Positions 48,409 to 62,100 of a stretch of 64,000 nucleotides of DNA are shown piece by piece. The first letter of the stretch is position 1. Every line of letters begins with the position of its first letter. The DNA comes from Sycobia sp. Sy_11 (lineage: Eukaryota; Arthropoda; Insecta; Hymenoptera; Epichrysomallidae). Under the pieces are notes generated by a model. It searched no databases. It saw nothing but the letters and a program-made list of their open reading frames with translations, and was not told the origin of the DNA. The stretch lies in contig JACCIC010000062.1 of assembly GCA_018907035.1 (NCBI GenBank), positions 1,142,501 to 1,206,500 of the forward strand, written 5' to 3'. The translations under genes were made by a program, and so were the position numbers.

Positions 48409-51400
48409 TTATAAGCTAAAATTTTTGGATTTCATACTTTTCAGATCTTAATAAAATTTCAATTTGCGATTATTTACTGCTGAGTATATTTAACTTACAC
48501 CTTTTACTCGAATCTGAATATTTTTCTGACTAATATATTGATTGAGATCTTTTGCTTCAAGATCAAATTTTCAAAAGTCAGTGCGTAAATTGGAAATAAA
48601 GTTAACTAGTATCAATAACAGTGAATTGATGAAAACAGTATCCACATCAGTTTTCTGTAATTATTGATTAGTATATTATAAATCTATGTAATAAATGGTT
48701 CCATAATATAACTGTGTGATCATTGTCCAGTTTTATAATGCCTCTCAATAAACATCCAACTTCTTGTCGAACTTCCGATTTTTGTTAGTTAGAGCTGTTT
48801 GTTTAAACTTATATAAGTTTGGATGTAAATTTTAGTAGCATTCCTTCAAAATAAATCATCGTGTAACTTATAAATTGGAAAGTTTGGAATTTAAGTTACA
48901 CCATCTGAAGGCTGCAGAAGTAAAAAAATTGTATAAATGTTATTAAATAAATAATGAATCTGGATTTTTACTGTCTTTAATACTATCCTCCCATACTAAA
49001 TTTAAAGAAAGCCTTAAATGGAATCTCAAAAGCCAATTTCTTAATATCTTTCAAATATGCTTAAAACCCTTTGTGCTATAAAGAGTTATGTTTAGCATTA
49101 TCATATGTATGAGCATGGTAATTTTGTTGTGTTAGTATCATGATCAATAGTCTTTTTATAACACTAGCATTTAAATCTATTTCTTTACAGCTATCTAATT
49201 ACAAAAAAGAAGAAAACAGAGTTCCTCTAGGTAGTGGAATGACGAGAAACAAACGAAAATTTATTAACATGTGAAATATCAAGAGTTTCATCGACAACAA
49301 GATCCCGATACTTTGATTGTTTCATTTTCCTTTTTGTATGTTCCTTGTTTAGTCATAAAATTTATGTATTCTTCGTAAATTGTTTTTGACAAGTAAGAAA
49401 CCTTAACCTCGACTCTTTTGTGCACGAGTCGTGATATGTTATTTTAATATGGGAGCAAAATTAGAAATCAGTTCTGATATTCCAAAATAGTTACTATATT
49501 CATTACTATTGTTAGAAGAACTGAATAATTCGTTCGTACCAGGAAATTGTAATCCTTCTTCTATTAAGAAATGGATTACTGCAAAACTGCGCTTCATGAT
49601 AGTAGTCCATTAAGTTTCAATCGTACATATCAATTTCTACTGTGTTGATGAGAGAACTCATTAACTTAGAATCTAGATACAACATCATGTAATGATTGTG
49701 CTCTTTGCATTTTATATGAGAGCAAATCATTTCTTTAATTTTATTTCATTTTGACAAATCATTTTTCTATACAAAAGTATTGCCTTCGTCGACTGAAAAT
49801 ATTCTACATGGAAAAAAGAAACTGCACCCACAGTCGGGTAGAACATTAGACAAATTCTTTCACATTATTCGTCATTCTGCAAATGGCGTAGAAAACAATG
49901 AATTAAAAACTATATATTTTAATTTTTAAAAACTTTTTTTGTCCTTTCAAAATTTGAGTTTTTATTTGGAAATTATTCGGATCCCTAAGTAAAATACTTT
50001 TTATTCCATCGCTCATTAGCACCTGTATTTGGAAGCATAAACAGAGCTAAGTTAAAAAACATAAAAAAACATGCATTTTACGTTTATCTTGTTTTGATTT
50101 AATTTTACAAGCTATAGAGCAGGATCTTGATGTAATATTTCTAAAAAATATTTATCGATAAGCAAAATGAATGTAACTTAATTTTAATGTCTAGTTTTAA
50201 TTGATATCTTATTTAAATTTTAAAGTAGTCATGGCAACATACATCCACACTGCTAACTTTTTAAAGTGAAAAAAATGTTAATGAATTAGTAAGTTAAGAA
50301 TATTTATTGTTAGAATTTAGGATTTAAAAAGATTGATTCCATAGTACGTCACTTATAGAAATAATATATAATACGACCTAAAAAAATGAAATTTATTTTT
50401 TAAAATTTATGGAAAACTTTATTCAACTTCATAAATATATGGCTCTTTAATTACTTGACCTGTGTGGACAGCGAATAGGTGTGCATCAAGACCGCTGACC
50501 ACTGCCTATCAGGAGCGACTAAACAGTCATCTATTGTAACTTTATACGTATAAATATCGGGGAGAGATGACCTTCGAAGTATGACTGACCTGTGCCACCG
50601 AAACTACAAATCCAAACTGCAAGTAGGGGAGAGGAGTTTGTGCAGTTTGTAGTACAGAGGAGGGCGCCGCGTGTTCCATATTCTTTTTGAGAAAAGAAAA
50701 ATATTCAGGGTCGTGCGCGAAGCGCCGTCGAATAGCTCTTGATGACGCGCAAACAGCCGTCGACGATATAGACGTAGGTCAGCATTTTCCGTCCCTCGCT
50801 TGAACCATTGTATAATTTTAACCCCCCCTCCCGCCCGCGAGTTCTAGCTCTGTTACTCGAATACTTCCATAGCACGCGGGCAAGCGGGATTTCGCAATTG
50901 ACGCACGATCAGATCCCGGTCGATTTCCATGGAAAAATGAGCAATCTCTCTACCGAGCATGCCCGCGTCCGCATTAATTCCTTTCCGCGCGGGCATTCCC
51001 CCTCTTTTCCTCGTCGCTTTCTCGCGCAGGTCACATGGAATAATAACAATGAAGATAACGAAGCCAGCCGAGAATAGTTCGTAAATTTTCGTTAGATTGT
51101 ATAATATGTAGAGTTCTGTATACAGTTGCAGCTGCTACAGCTTATCGCGTAATATTACTACAAAAGCCGCTGTTTTATTCAGCAGCGATTATTTAGCAAT
51201 CCTGCACGCTAATGTAATCTACGTACTTGTAATGCGATGTAATCGAGATGTAATACTCATGCGCGTGCGACTGTCAGTATTTGTAATAATTGAAAAATTC
51301 ATTGTCAATAGTAAACTCATAAAATATTTAGCAAATCAAAAGGATGTTATGAATGTCTTTTACGTAACATTTTGTCAGCTTAATGTTATACTCGAACCTT

Positions 51401-52962
51401 TTATAGTGTAATTATTGCATCAATAAAAGAAACGCGTGTGTTGCCTATGTTATAATTTGCTTTTAATTCGATAAGAAGGAAAAGGGATAATGAGTCTTTA
51501 TTAATCAACATATATTTTAAATAATAATATAATTAATATATTTCAAATAATTAATTTAATTATAATTAATAGTTTCAAATAATTAATATATTACAGAAAT
51601 TATATTCATTAGAATTTTAGTTAATCATTTCTTATATTTATTAATATTCATATGGATATTCTTATATTTATATTTATATATATATTTCTTATATTTATAT
51701 TTATATATATATTTCTTATATTTATGGCTATCTAATTCTAACCTACTTTTCTGGAAAATTTACGAGCAAACGTATCCAACCGTGTACAAAATTATCGTGA
51801 AAATTTTCGATATAATTTTTGATTACATTTGTAAAACGATATTATTATTAATCTACCGGTTGATGAATTTTCTGAAAAAGAAAAAAATATACAGAAAGTC
51901 GTAAATAAGGAGACTATTAACCTAAATTCTAAAGAATATATAATCAAGGAGCGCGGTCGCGCGCCGAAAACAAGTATGGGTACTACATTTGTATACATAT
52001 AATATTATATGTAAAATAGAGTATTTTTTGCTTGATCGGTAATAATTGTTGACTTGAGTATTCCCTTATGTATAGTTGTTTTTTGTTATTTTTTGAGTTC
52101 CGGTAAAAATTTCACTTTTTTTCATGATACTTAAAATTGGTCCTATCACTGCATGCTTTAAGTTTGAAATTTTATTAAAAAATGTATGATTTGTATTTAT
52201 AGTAAAAGTCGATTTCAAAGTAATAGAATCGGTTTATTTACTTATATGAATACTGGATTCCGTTCCTTAAGGGATTTTATAGGAAACAATGTCTAACGAT
52301 TTCTTGGTAGCATCAAAAACCGGAATTTTTATATATCTTACATATAAATAACTTTCTATTATACATCTTAATAATGAATAACTAATGATCTGAACAATGC
52401 AAGTGTTTAAAAAATTTAGTAATTTCTGGAATCCTCACTGTACTTACGAACACAGTAGCGACTTATGCAAACCGTATACATATATTAATTAATCTTAATC
52501 GTAATATTCTTTAACAAATCTTCGTATCTTTCAAAAACAAAATATATCGATTAATACTTAGTAAACGGCGAATTAATAAGCTTTGAAAGCCGATGAAAGC
52601 TGAAATTCGTTGAGTATACACAGTTTGACTTCTTATTGCATTTGCATATTCTTCTGTAGGTATCGGCATACCTGCGACTGACTTCTCGCTCATGAAACAA
52701 TTATGCTGAAAAACAATTACTTGCCGGTCACCGTTATCCTCTCATAGATGTACGTAAGCGCGCATGTGGGTATGTATGTTGATTTCTTGCTTGGTCTGTA
52801 AAGTTCTATATAAATGCCAAATAAATTTCACTATGTAGCAACTATAAGTAATTACTGTGCATACGTGTGTACCTGTGTATTTCTCTCTTTCCCTCTCTAA
52901 AATACAGAGAAAGAGGGAGAGAGAGAGAAAGAGAGAGTGTGAGAGAGGGAGAGAGTGTGAGA

Positions 52963-53009
<47 letters not shown>

Positions 53010-53249
53010 TGAGAGAGTGAGAGAGGGAGAGAGAGAGAGAGAGAGAGAGAGAACTATAAAATGATAATATTTCTAATGTTTAGGTACGTTGTTTTGAAAC
53101 TTATATTCACTTCGGTAAATGGAAACTTACCTTTCAGTATATTATTTGTATTTATTATTAATTAAAATTAAGTTTATATGAAGGACTTAAACACATAATA
53201 ATATATGTCTCTTTTCATTAACACCATTACTTCCTGAAGTTCATGTGGT

Positions 53250-53292
<43 letters not shown>

Positions 53293-55754
53293 CGATATAT
53301 TCTGTAATAAATAATAAAAATGATCAATTCAAATGGAAAATATGGAGCATTTATCCGAGTAAATTCAACGTGTTGGTATATTATATAAAACATTGCTAAA
53401 TCCTCTGAAAAAGAGATAAACTTCCATTCATAAATTTGTACCATGTAATATGCAGTTGAGTATATTGGTATGTGATTCCCTTGGAACGTTATTAATTGTA
53501 TATTATATCTGCTACCCCATCCAATATGTTAAGTTTACGGTAAAAGAAAAGCACCTTCGGTACAGAGAAATATAGTTTCAGTTTTACATAAATCTATACA
53601 TATTTACTATATACAGACCAAATTTAGAAATTGAGAAATTAAATCTAAACCGAACGAACCGGAACGAACATTTAGTAAGCACTCTTCCATATTTCTATCC
53701 CTTATCTCTCTCTTTTTCAATAATTGTTCGCACTAGCGGATTGGTAATAAATATTGGTAATAATCCGCCTCTGAATGGAGGAGCATAGAATTTGAGAAGA
53801 CTGCCGGACACTTTCAGTGTAACCTGAAGAATAATGGAAGGAGCCGAGTGGATTTATAAATATAGATATCATTATCTTAAATTGATAATAAAAAGCATAA
53901 AAAAAGGAAAGTTATCTTCAAATAAAGAATTGAACCGTTTCTTACCGCAGTTGGCAAGCTCCTCCCGTTGTTCTTTAAATGGCAGGCAAAATCTTCGCCC
54001 GTTTTCTCAATTGCCATGTCCCTCGCGATTGAAAGCCGAATTAGCATTCGTTCATTGTCTGATGAACATTGGCGAGTAACGCAAAAACTAATAGCAAATT
54101 GCCAAAATGGATACAACCGTTTTAGTATATGACTTCCCTTCTTATTATCTATCCGTTAATAAACAATCAGTTTGAGGGCACCCTATATATGTGTGCAATG
54201 TCGATATGTTATAGCTTTATCGAGGTCTTTGCTATTGGTACAATTGTTGGACGATTGTAATAACGCGAAGAAATTAATCCCAAAGTAGCAGTAATAATTA
54301 CATACGGACACTGCCTCGGTAGATAAACAAACAAATCGCGTTTATTCATATAAATATTCGAATATTCGTTCGAGTATATATAAAACACGGGGCTTTACAA
54401 TATATCACGGTAAAAATTAGGTCTGTACGCGAGCGCGACTCTCGAGATTATTACAAAACAGGCCTGACGCATGTGGCCGTAGCTTTATTGAAAAAAAAGG
54501 AAAAAATATATATTCGTATGAGTAACAACCCTGTGCGGAACGCTGTGCAGCTGCGCCCGATGTGAGAATTATTGCGGAATATATATTATTGAGGACAGGA
54601 TAAACGTGTACGTTACGTCGAGCGTTTATAATGTATACATATATGTAAAATATTATAAACTATTGTGCGAAGTGTCGCTGGAAATATATAAGCGTTGCCC
54701 GCAAAATTTGGAAATACTATATGTAAACAAGCTACAAAGCCTAGTTTTGTCAATTTTCTCTTTATAGTTCGAAAAATGTATACAGAACACGCGCGCGCGC
54801 GTGTATTTGTAAAGAACTAGGCCGAAACGTCGTAATTATATGGCATGTGCAGCTATTATGCACTTTTCACTTTTTACTTCTGACCTTCGTTTCGTAGATA
54901 TATATTGGGAACGCGCCGCTCGAGTTGCGTAAAAGCTCGGGGAGCTGATATTTTGGAAGAATTTTGTAATTTACGAGTACTCCTTACATAAATATTATAT
55001 TAATAGGGGGAATTTTACATAAAAACTTGATATAGTTTCGTATAGGATCAACGAGACAATTTTCTCGTTCTAAAAATGTTTTAAAAAATTTTATTGTTCT
55101 CTATTTTATTTGATTTAAATTTTAAAATAAAATATTTCTGAATAAAAGTTTTCTTCTGTTCAAAATCTGCTGCGTCCTTGCGGAGATCCTTGCCCACGTC
55201 TTTGCCCTTAGAATGTAATCGTAGTTCAGCAATACGGAAAACTAATATGTCTTTTGACTTTTCCTATCTTACACTATCAAGACAAAGACTATATTATAAT
55301 TGTCAAATATATATCAGAAATACTAATTGCAAGACAATATTATAATGGCAATACTTTTCCGTAATCAAGATAATAATTTATTAAATATCGATTCTCGAAT
55401 TCTCTTGATATTATAAAATACAAGCATATGGAAAAAGTATAGATTGATAGCTGATGTATTGTATGTAAAAAGGATATATTTTAATCATAATCTCCTCCTT
55501 GCTGTAATAAACTATTTACACAATAACATCATGATTTGTATACAAAACAACCTAGAGAGGACTTTATTATGAATAATTTAATAATTATATTCATTATTTA
55601 CATATCCTCGCTGGCTATTTTCGTCAATAATCAAAGATCTAAAGTAGCTTGTTTCCGATCTCCCCGAATCGTCAATATCAACAATCCAGCAGAGGTTATT
55701 CTGGTTTCCTGATGAAAGTCATCCAAATTATCAAGCACCCTGTCCAATCGAACA

Positions 55755-55807
<53 letters not shown>

Positions 55808-56846
55808 ACAATAATAACAATAATTCGCGGGCCTGTGCCAATACTCCCTGCTTCCTGCGACCGCATTGCTCGTTACAACATCGTTGGCGGCAGTCACGTT
55901 GGGCAACGACGCGAACGACATCGCGCGCTCGTACCCGCACGCTATTTATTTAATTCACTGATCTGAATATCATTGAAGGTGGCTGTCCGCCGAACGGCGC
56001 TGGAGAAGCTGAGCTACTGTCGAGGGTAAAAAAACAGAACTTAGAATAAAGACGCCCACACTTCAAGAAGACTATTCGCTCGATTAACCTACAGCTAAAC
56101 CATAAATACAACACACTAAATCCGGATTGTTGGTGAATATTCTTCAGAACGGGAGAAACAAATATTATTCGAAAGGTATTTTAGAATTTATTATTACATG
56201 AATTTTATTCCTTACCCTGGATGAAGAGTGCATTTCAAAACGACTATATCGAACGTTTCGTGGAATTCACATAGTGCTCTCGGTTAATTTCTTGGTGGGG
56301 GGGGGGGGGAAAGTTTTTAAGTGTCCTTTACTTAGACGAAAAAATGTCGACGTTTAAATTTTTTTCTAATTTTTAATAATTACTACGACTTTCAAAATAG
56401 TTTTCATTCGTTAAATTTTAATGATTTAAGCAGCATTCTATACGTATAAATTTTTTGACAATTCATTATTATTGCTTATATTGAATATTTTTTATATATG
56501 TATGAAAGTTCACAAATAATTTATTCAACTGCAAGCCTTCAATAAAATTCGAATATGTTATTTTCTAAAATCAACTTGAATATTTCAATATATCACACTT
56601 TGTTTCAGAGAATTTTTCTATTCATCATTTACAAAGTAGTTTTGAAGATAACTCAGGATGGACTTTAAGTTTTGAAATTTTCGTACTCTACTTTCATTCA
56701 TCTACTTTAAAATTATTAAAAAAATTTACTTTTTTTTACAACTGTCTATATAATATGTACATTATTATAATTGTAATAATAATATCAAATTAATTGTCTA
56801 TATCATTATTTCTGAGAAAAGTAATAATGTCATGATTTCTCTTAGA
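48409..56846. other. Long intergenic stretch with microsatellites and a GC-rich island
   Basis: No gene was supported. 50470-51070 is GC-rich with a possible TATAAATA at 50549-50556 and could be a promoter or first exon. GC-richer patches occur at 54420-54920 and 55830-56030. (TA)n at 53254-53290 and 55757-55803; poly-G at 56298-56309. Confidence 0.45.
52905..53052. repeat. (GA)n polypurine tract, about 150 bp
   Basis: Imperfect GA/GAGT/GGGA repeat on the + strand, almost purely purine. Long mirror-type polypurine tracts can form triplex DNA. Confidence 0.92.
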
Positions 56847-56849
56847 ACA

Positions 56850-57427
56850 ATGCCGCGCAAGAAGTCAACATCTAAGATAGTCTGCCCGCGGGGTGACTGC
56901 TGCGACTATTCTTCCTGCTCAGACTCTGATTGTGACGAGTGTTATAGTTGCAAACCAAAAAAAAAGCGCTCGACTAATAAAGCCAAGGCTAAAATAAGTA
57001 AGAGTACGGGCAAGTCCAAGATCAAAAAGAAGGCAGCAGCTCGCCGTAGGCGTAAGCTAGATTCAATATTTTAAATTAGAGCATTATTAACGTTTAAACC
57101 GATGTTTTACTTTGGAATATTATATTGATTTCGACTGTATTTTAAAATTAAGCTTTTTTACCCAGAATCATATGAAATAGAAATAAATAAATTCATTTTA
57201 TTTTATAAGCAAATTATGTTAAAAATAATAAAAGTTAAAAATAATCAAATATACATAACTATGAAATATAAACATTAAATATATATTTTGAAACTAATTT
57301 TACAACATGCTTGTATACAGAGGATTCGTCGTCATGCAGCTGCACTGATTGCATGGATAGTAGTAGCGACGATTCATATATTTGTACTCCGAGAAATAAA
57401 AGAGGAAACGGAAGATGCCCATGTTAG
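56850..57427 (+). CDS. Small basic Cys/Ser-rich protein, protamine-like candidate (two exons, 102 aa)
   Basis: Exon 1 is 56850-57051 and exon 2 is 57321-57427, joined by a GTAAGC donor and a TATACAG acceptor with matching phase. Exon 1 encodes MPRKKSTSK, a Cys/Ser/Asp stretch (DCCDYSSCSDSDCDECYSC, residues 16-34), then a long Lys/Ala/Arg tail (residues 35-67). Exon 2 repeats the pattern with DSSSCSCTDCMDSSSDDSY followed by CTPRNKRGNGRCPC and a stop at 57425-57427. The same composition on both sides supports the splice. An acceptor (TTTCTCTTAG, ending 56845) just before the start implies an upstream untranslated exon. Size, charge and cysteines fit a sperm chromatin protein, but this is inference; another small nuclear basic protein is possible. 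Confidence 0.6.
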
Positions 57428-57566
57428 GTAAATTTATGACGATTCTTTTTTTATTTTTCAGTTTGTTAATTTCAGTTACGTAGAGTTGGTGATATTATAG
57501 AAGTTAACGCTACTGGTACAATAAGCGTCTTAATTAAATATTTTGTTCATTTTCTTTTTTTTTTAG

Positions 57567-57670
57567 ATCGTTCATTGAACCGATCTTTCCAAACATGGTC
57601 GACCCCACCCAATGCTGTTATAAAAAGAGAGGATCAGCTGAACATAATCGCTAGAAAGACAATTATATAA
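57567..57670 (+). other. Possible third exon of the basic-protein gene
   Basis: A poly-T tract ending TTTTTTTTAG precedes a short frame reading SFIEPIFPNMVDPTQCCYKK, and a donor (AG|GTAAAT) directly follows the stop codon of exon 2 at 57427. It may be a spliced 3' UTR, or coding sequence in another splice form. Confidence 0.35.
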
Positions 57671-59141
57671 TAAATTATTTATTTCATGTTTGTCGAAGAT
57701 ATTTTATAAACGTAACAAGATGGGCCTAATCTCCGGAAATTTCGAGATTTTTTATTATAATAATTTGCGCTTCTAAATGAAAAAAAAACTCGTGCGTACG
57801 TAAACATTAATTACTGTAGAAAATATATATATATATATGAGAGCATAGACTTAGATAGTATTTTAACACCTTAGCCTAATAATAAAAATGGTTAGTTTAG
57901 TTAGTGTGAAAAATGCGTTGACCGCATTTTTTACTGATTAAGAAAAATTTAGTATTAATAATTGTATTGTAAGGATTATTTATCTGTTTTAAGAAAGATT
58001 ATTTTAACGAATAGTGATAGGTTTTATGCATAAACAAGATAGGGATGAAAAAAAACTTAGAATAATAATGTATCTTAGGTAGGCTATAATATATATTGAA
58101 GTATTTATAACGGTACATGAATAAATAGCAACTTGCTCATTAGAAAAGATTTTGCAAAGCTTCACGTTAATCTTCTGAAATTTATCCTTCCCGAATATTA
58201 TATAATAAATATCGCATAATAATAAATATCTATAAAATAAAATAATATTAAAGCTACATATGTGCTTATAAAATTTAATTGTTTCTTTAAAATATTACAA
58301 ATTTTTAATTATTCCATTTAATTTAATTCTTCAATCATTTGGTAATTTATTTTCATAATTATTTTCCATATTTTACTCGTGGTATTATCAATCAAGTGAT
58401 GCGGTTAAAAATCGTATATTTAGATATATTAAATTAAAGTACAGTTTGAACATTATTTTTAAGTATAAATTTGAGAAAGAAAATTTTAAAGTAGAAAATA
58501 CAGATTTGAAGCTTTTCAAATCTGTATAATACTTTAAGGAATGTGGGCTCTAAACATAATTCATATTAAATACTATATAAATTAATAAATATTAACCTTT
58601 ACATGAGTTATAAAAACATACGCGAACGCGACGATATTGATAGAATATTATTTAGAATCTTATTTAAAGATGTTTGCCGCAGTATAGAATATCTATGTTA
58701 TCCAGGAGTGTTTATTGCTGGTTCTTTTAACAGTTTTCACCGGAATAGCCTTAAACAGTTTCGGAATCATTTCGCATTGAGATTTTTTCTGTAAAAGTTT
58801 TACAAAATAAGTCTACGAGTTCCTGCGTACGGTAAGCGTTCGTCAATATAAGCTAAAACGAGCAGCGGACAAGATTCCATTCTTCCCTATATGTATCGAA
58901 AAATAACGAAGTAAATCTACAGTTGATGCCGAGGCTGCAGACAAAAGCAGTAGATAACCGTGCGCGGTAAGAACAATAATAAAACCGCAGCGCATGCCGT
59001 AAAAGTTTGTTCGCTTGCTCGTTCTTTGACCGAACTGCACTGCACTGTGTAGAGAACACCTCTAATGCACACCACTGCAATGTGCACCTCTCGTGTGAGC
59101 GCCGCGGGTTTCACGGTCTCTCCTACTCCAGTTTGTCTATA

Positions 59142-59196
<55 letters not shown>

Positions 59197-62100
59197 GCCG
59201 CGGTTGTGACGTAACTCTGTGTGTATGTGACACATATATATTATAAACGCGCGTGCGTGTGTTAAAATGCGAGAGAAGGGGGGGGGGGGATTGCGTGTGC
59301 GAGCACACAGGTTACCCTGCAGATCGGTTAAATATGCGTGCCTAACCGCGACCACTGCACGTGAGCGCTTGCACGCCCACCAATCAATCGTTATTTTACG
59401 AAGGCGTTCGTGGATTTTCGCGCGAGCATTCGCTAACGCTATTGCCTAATTAAAACGAGCTAATTTATACAATCGTCGTGTCGTACTAAGTTGTAGAGCA
59501 AGCGTTGAAGGAGTCGATATATATATATATATATATATTCGTGCGGCCCAGTTTCATCGGTTTATCGGGACCGTGCGCAATCTCGTTGCAGAGCCGCGCG
59601 ATACAGGGCAAAGATTATGGATTCTGTGCTCTTTGGCGGGGAATTGCAATTATTATTATTATTGAAATTTATATTGGCTGAAAATTTTTTCTTATAGCTA
59701 AAATTTAGGGCAAGATTATCTGGACGAAAATTATCGTCGCCTATATATATACAGAATGTCTCATAACAAAAGTCTGCTTGTAATGAGAGTTCGAGTGAAC
59801 GTATGGCCTTGGTTACGTTGCAGAACAATTATATTGCTCTACCAAATGTGCATAATTAAATGATTTGATCAATTTTGTGAGTAGGTCATTTTTAATGTTC
59901 ACTAAAACTAATGATGAAATACTTGTATTTACTTTCGAAATTTGCACGTGCCCAACAGCTTACCCTGCAGTTTCAGCAAAATTCAGAGAGTAAAATATTT
60001 ACAAAAAGCATATGCGAACACATTTTTAAATCTATAGTTTATATATTTTCAACGATACACGTTCCTTTCGTGAATATCGATAAAAATTAAAATTGACTAA
60101 AGAACTAAAAAATCTATTAACATTGATCTAAATACGAAAAATTCTGGAACGTTGTTGGTCGTTAGAGTCATTAAAATTGTGTAGTGATATATTGTCAAAT
60201 ACAGGTACGAATGTATACATTTATATTCATAGAATTATCTTATACGCTAAAAGCTAAGTAACGATATGCCAGGCTAACTTGCTAAATCAACTGATTTTAG
60301 AAAACATCAAACAGAAAAAAATTATAAGAGCTATGCTATTGTTTAAAGAAAATTCGTATTATTAATTCTTAATTAATATTAAAGAAAAAATTTTTCTTGT
60401 ATACAGATGCGAATCATTCGAGTATATGAATATAGAAATGAAACAACTGATAAAATATGATGATAAATGATTGCATATAAATGAATCAGTCACATAATGT
60501 TGTATATTTTTGATAAAATGTATAATCGACACATTTTTACAACACTACTAGCAACTCTTAAAGTATATTTTTGCATAAATATTTTTAAAGCATTCTATGT
60601 TTGTTTAAAACTTTTGTAATCTTACATTACATAAATAGAGTCTATTCTTTAAAAAATCAAATCCATCACTTGGTATAATTATTTATTAATTATTAAGTAC
60701 CTTCCATGATTGCATGATAAGAAGTGAAAAAGTAATTCAATAAAATCAATAGAAAGCGTCTAAAAGCACGTTCATCTCTATTTCACCCTCTTAGAAATTG
60801 AGAATCAATACCCGTACACCATTTGAAAAAATCCGACCTTATCGATATAAACATAAAACACGTTTATTCGTTTTTCACGCTCTCGGATGTAGATTGAGGT
60901 TAAATCGGTAAAGTTTTATGTATTTATTTTTTAGTTAACGTTTGGAAATAATCATAGAACAGAAATGTTAAAAAAACTACATTAACCAAGAAATAGCTAT
61001 AATAAATAGTAGAGATTGATTGAGGCAACGTTGAACGCCGGATATTTAGATATTTTTATAGATAAATATTCTGAAGAAAAATAGAATCGAAAATTTTTAA
61101 AAATCTCAAATTAATGTTAAAAGTTAAAAAAACGAACTGACTGTGTTAACACGCTTCAGCGCGTGCTTTGCAAAAAAAGGAAAATCTCCGAGATAATTAG
61201 ACAAACCCAATTCTCGATCTATTTCCCGCTTTACACAAACATGTGCGCATGGCACTGCATTGGTATGTCAGATGACGCGGAATCCGAGGATCACGGTTTC
61301 TTCCAACCCCGACGTCGCTTTCGGAGTCTCGCGCATCATCAGTGCATACCGATAGAGCGCTGTGCGTGTCTAGCAGCAGACCGTCGACGTTACGTATGGC
61401 GCGTGTCCAATCTATAATATAGAGCACAATCGTACCATCGCCGAAGAAGCGCTTCCATCCATGAGGCCGTACGGGTATTATATATAAGTATAATTTTATC
61501 CGTTTTTGCGCTATGCCAGCTTCTGCTCCCCTCGTTTATTTGCGGCTGATGCCGCGTGGCGTGTCTGGAAACTACGCACGCGAGCTATATATATGTATGT
61601 ATATGGATGTACATGTATATATATTTGGCGCCGTTCCTCGAACTGGATACGTGTGAGGATCAAAGAGTATATAGAGACCTTGTACCAATGCAGAGCTCTT
61701 TTGTCTTTTAGGGAGAGGACACTCTTTTGGTGCACAGTATCATACACAATAGTGTCTCAATGATTTTTGACAGTGGAGTGATTTGAACGGGTCACTTCTC
61801 TCGTTTTTTGATGTTTTTTTACATTTCTGTATTTTTTACACAATTCTTTTCAAATTCTGACATTTTTTTGGTGAAAAAAACAAAGAAAAATATGTAAAAA
61901 TTTTTTAATGCTGAAAAGTTTCTTAATTCTGAATTTTTAAAAATATATTCTAAAAATAACAGTGAAGCAGTTTTTATTGTATCATAAATTAATATTGATT
62001 TAATAATACTATAGATTTAATGAAGCAATCGATTTATAAGCGTATACAAAGATTGCAATCATGTTGATCATTTTTCTTTATGAATTTTGTACTATTAAAA

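Noticed and set aside
57567..57660. Continuous three-exon frame using an alternative phase of exon 2 of the basic-protein gene
   Set aside because: That phase reads a hydrophobic, unrelated sequence and does not match the exon 1 donor phase; the Cys/Ser phase does.
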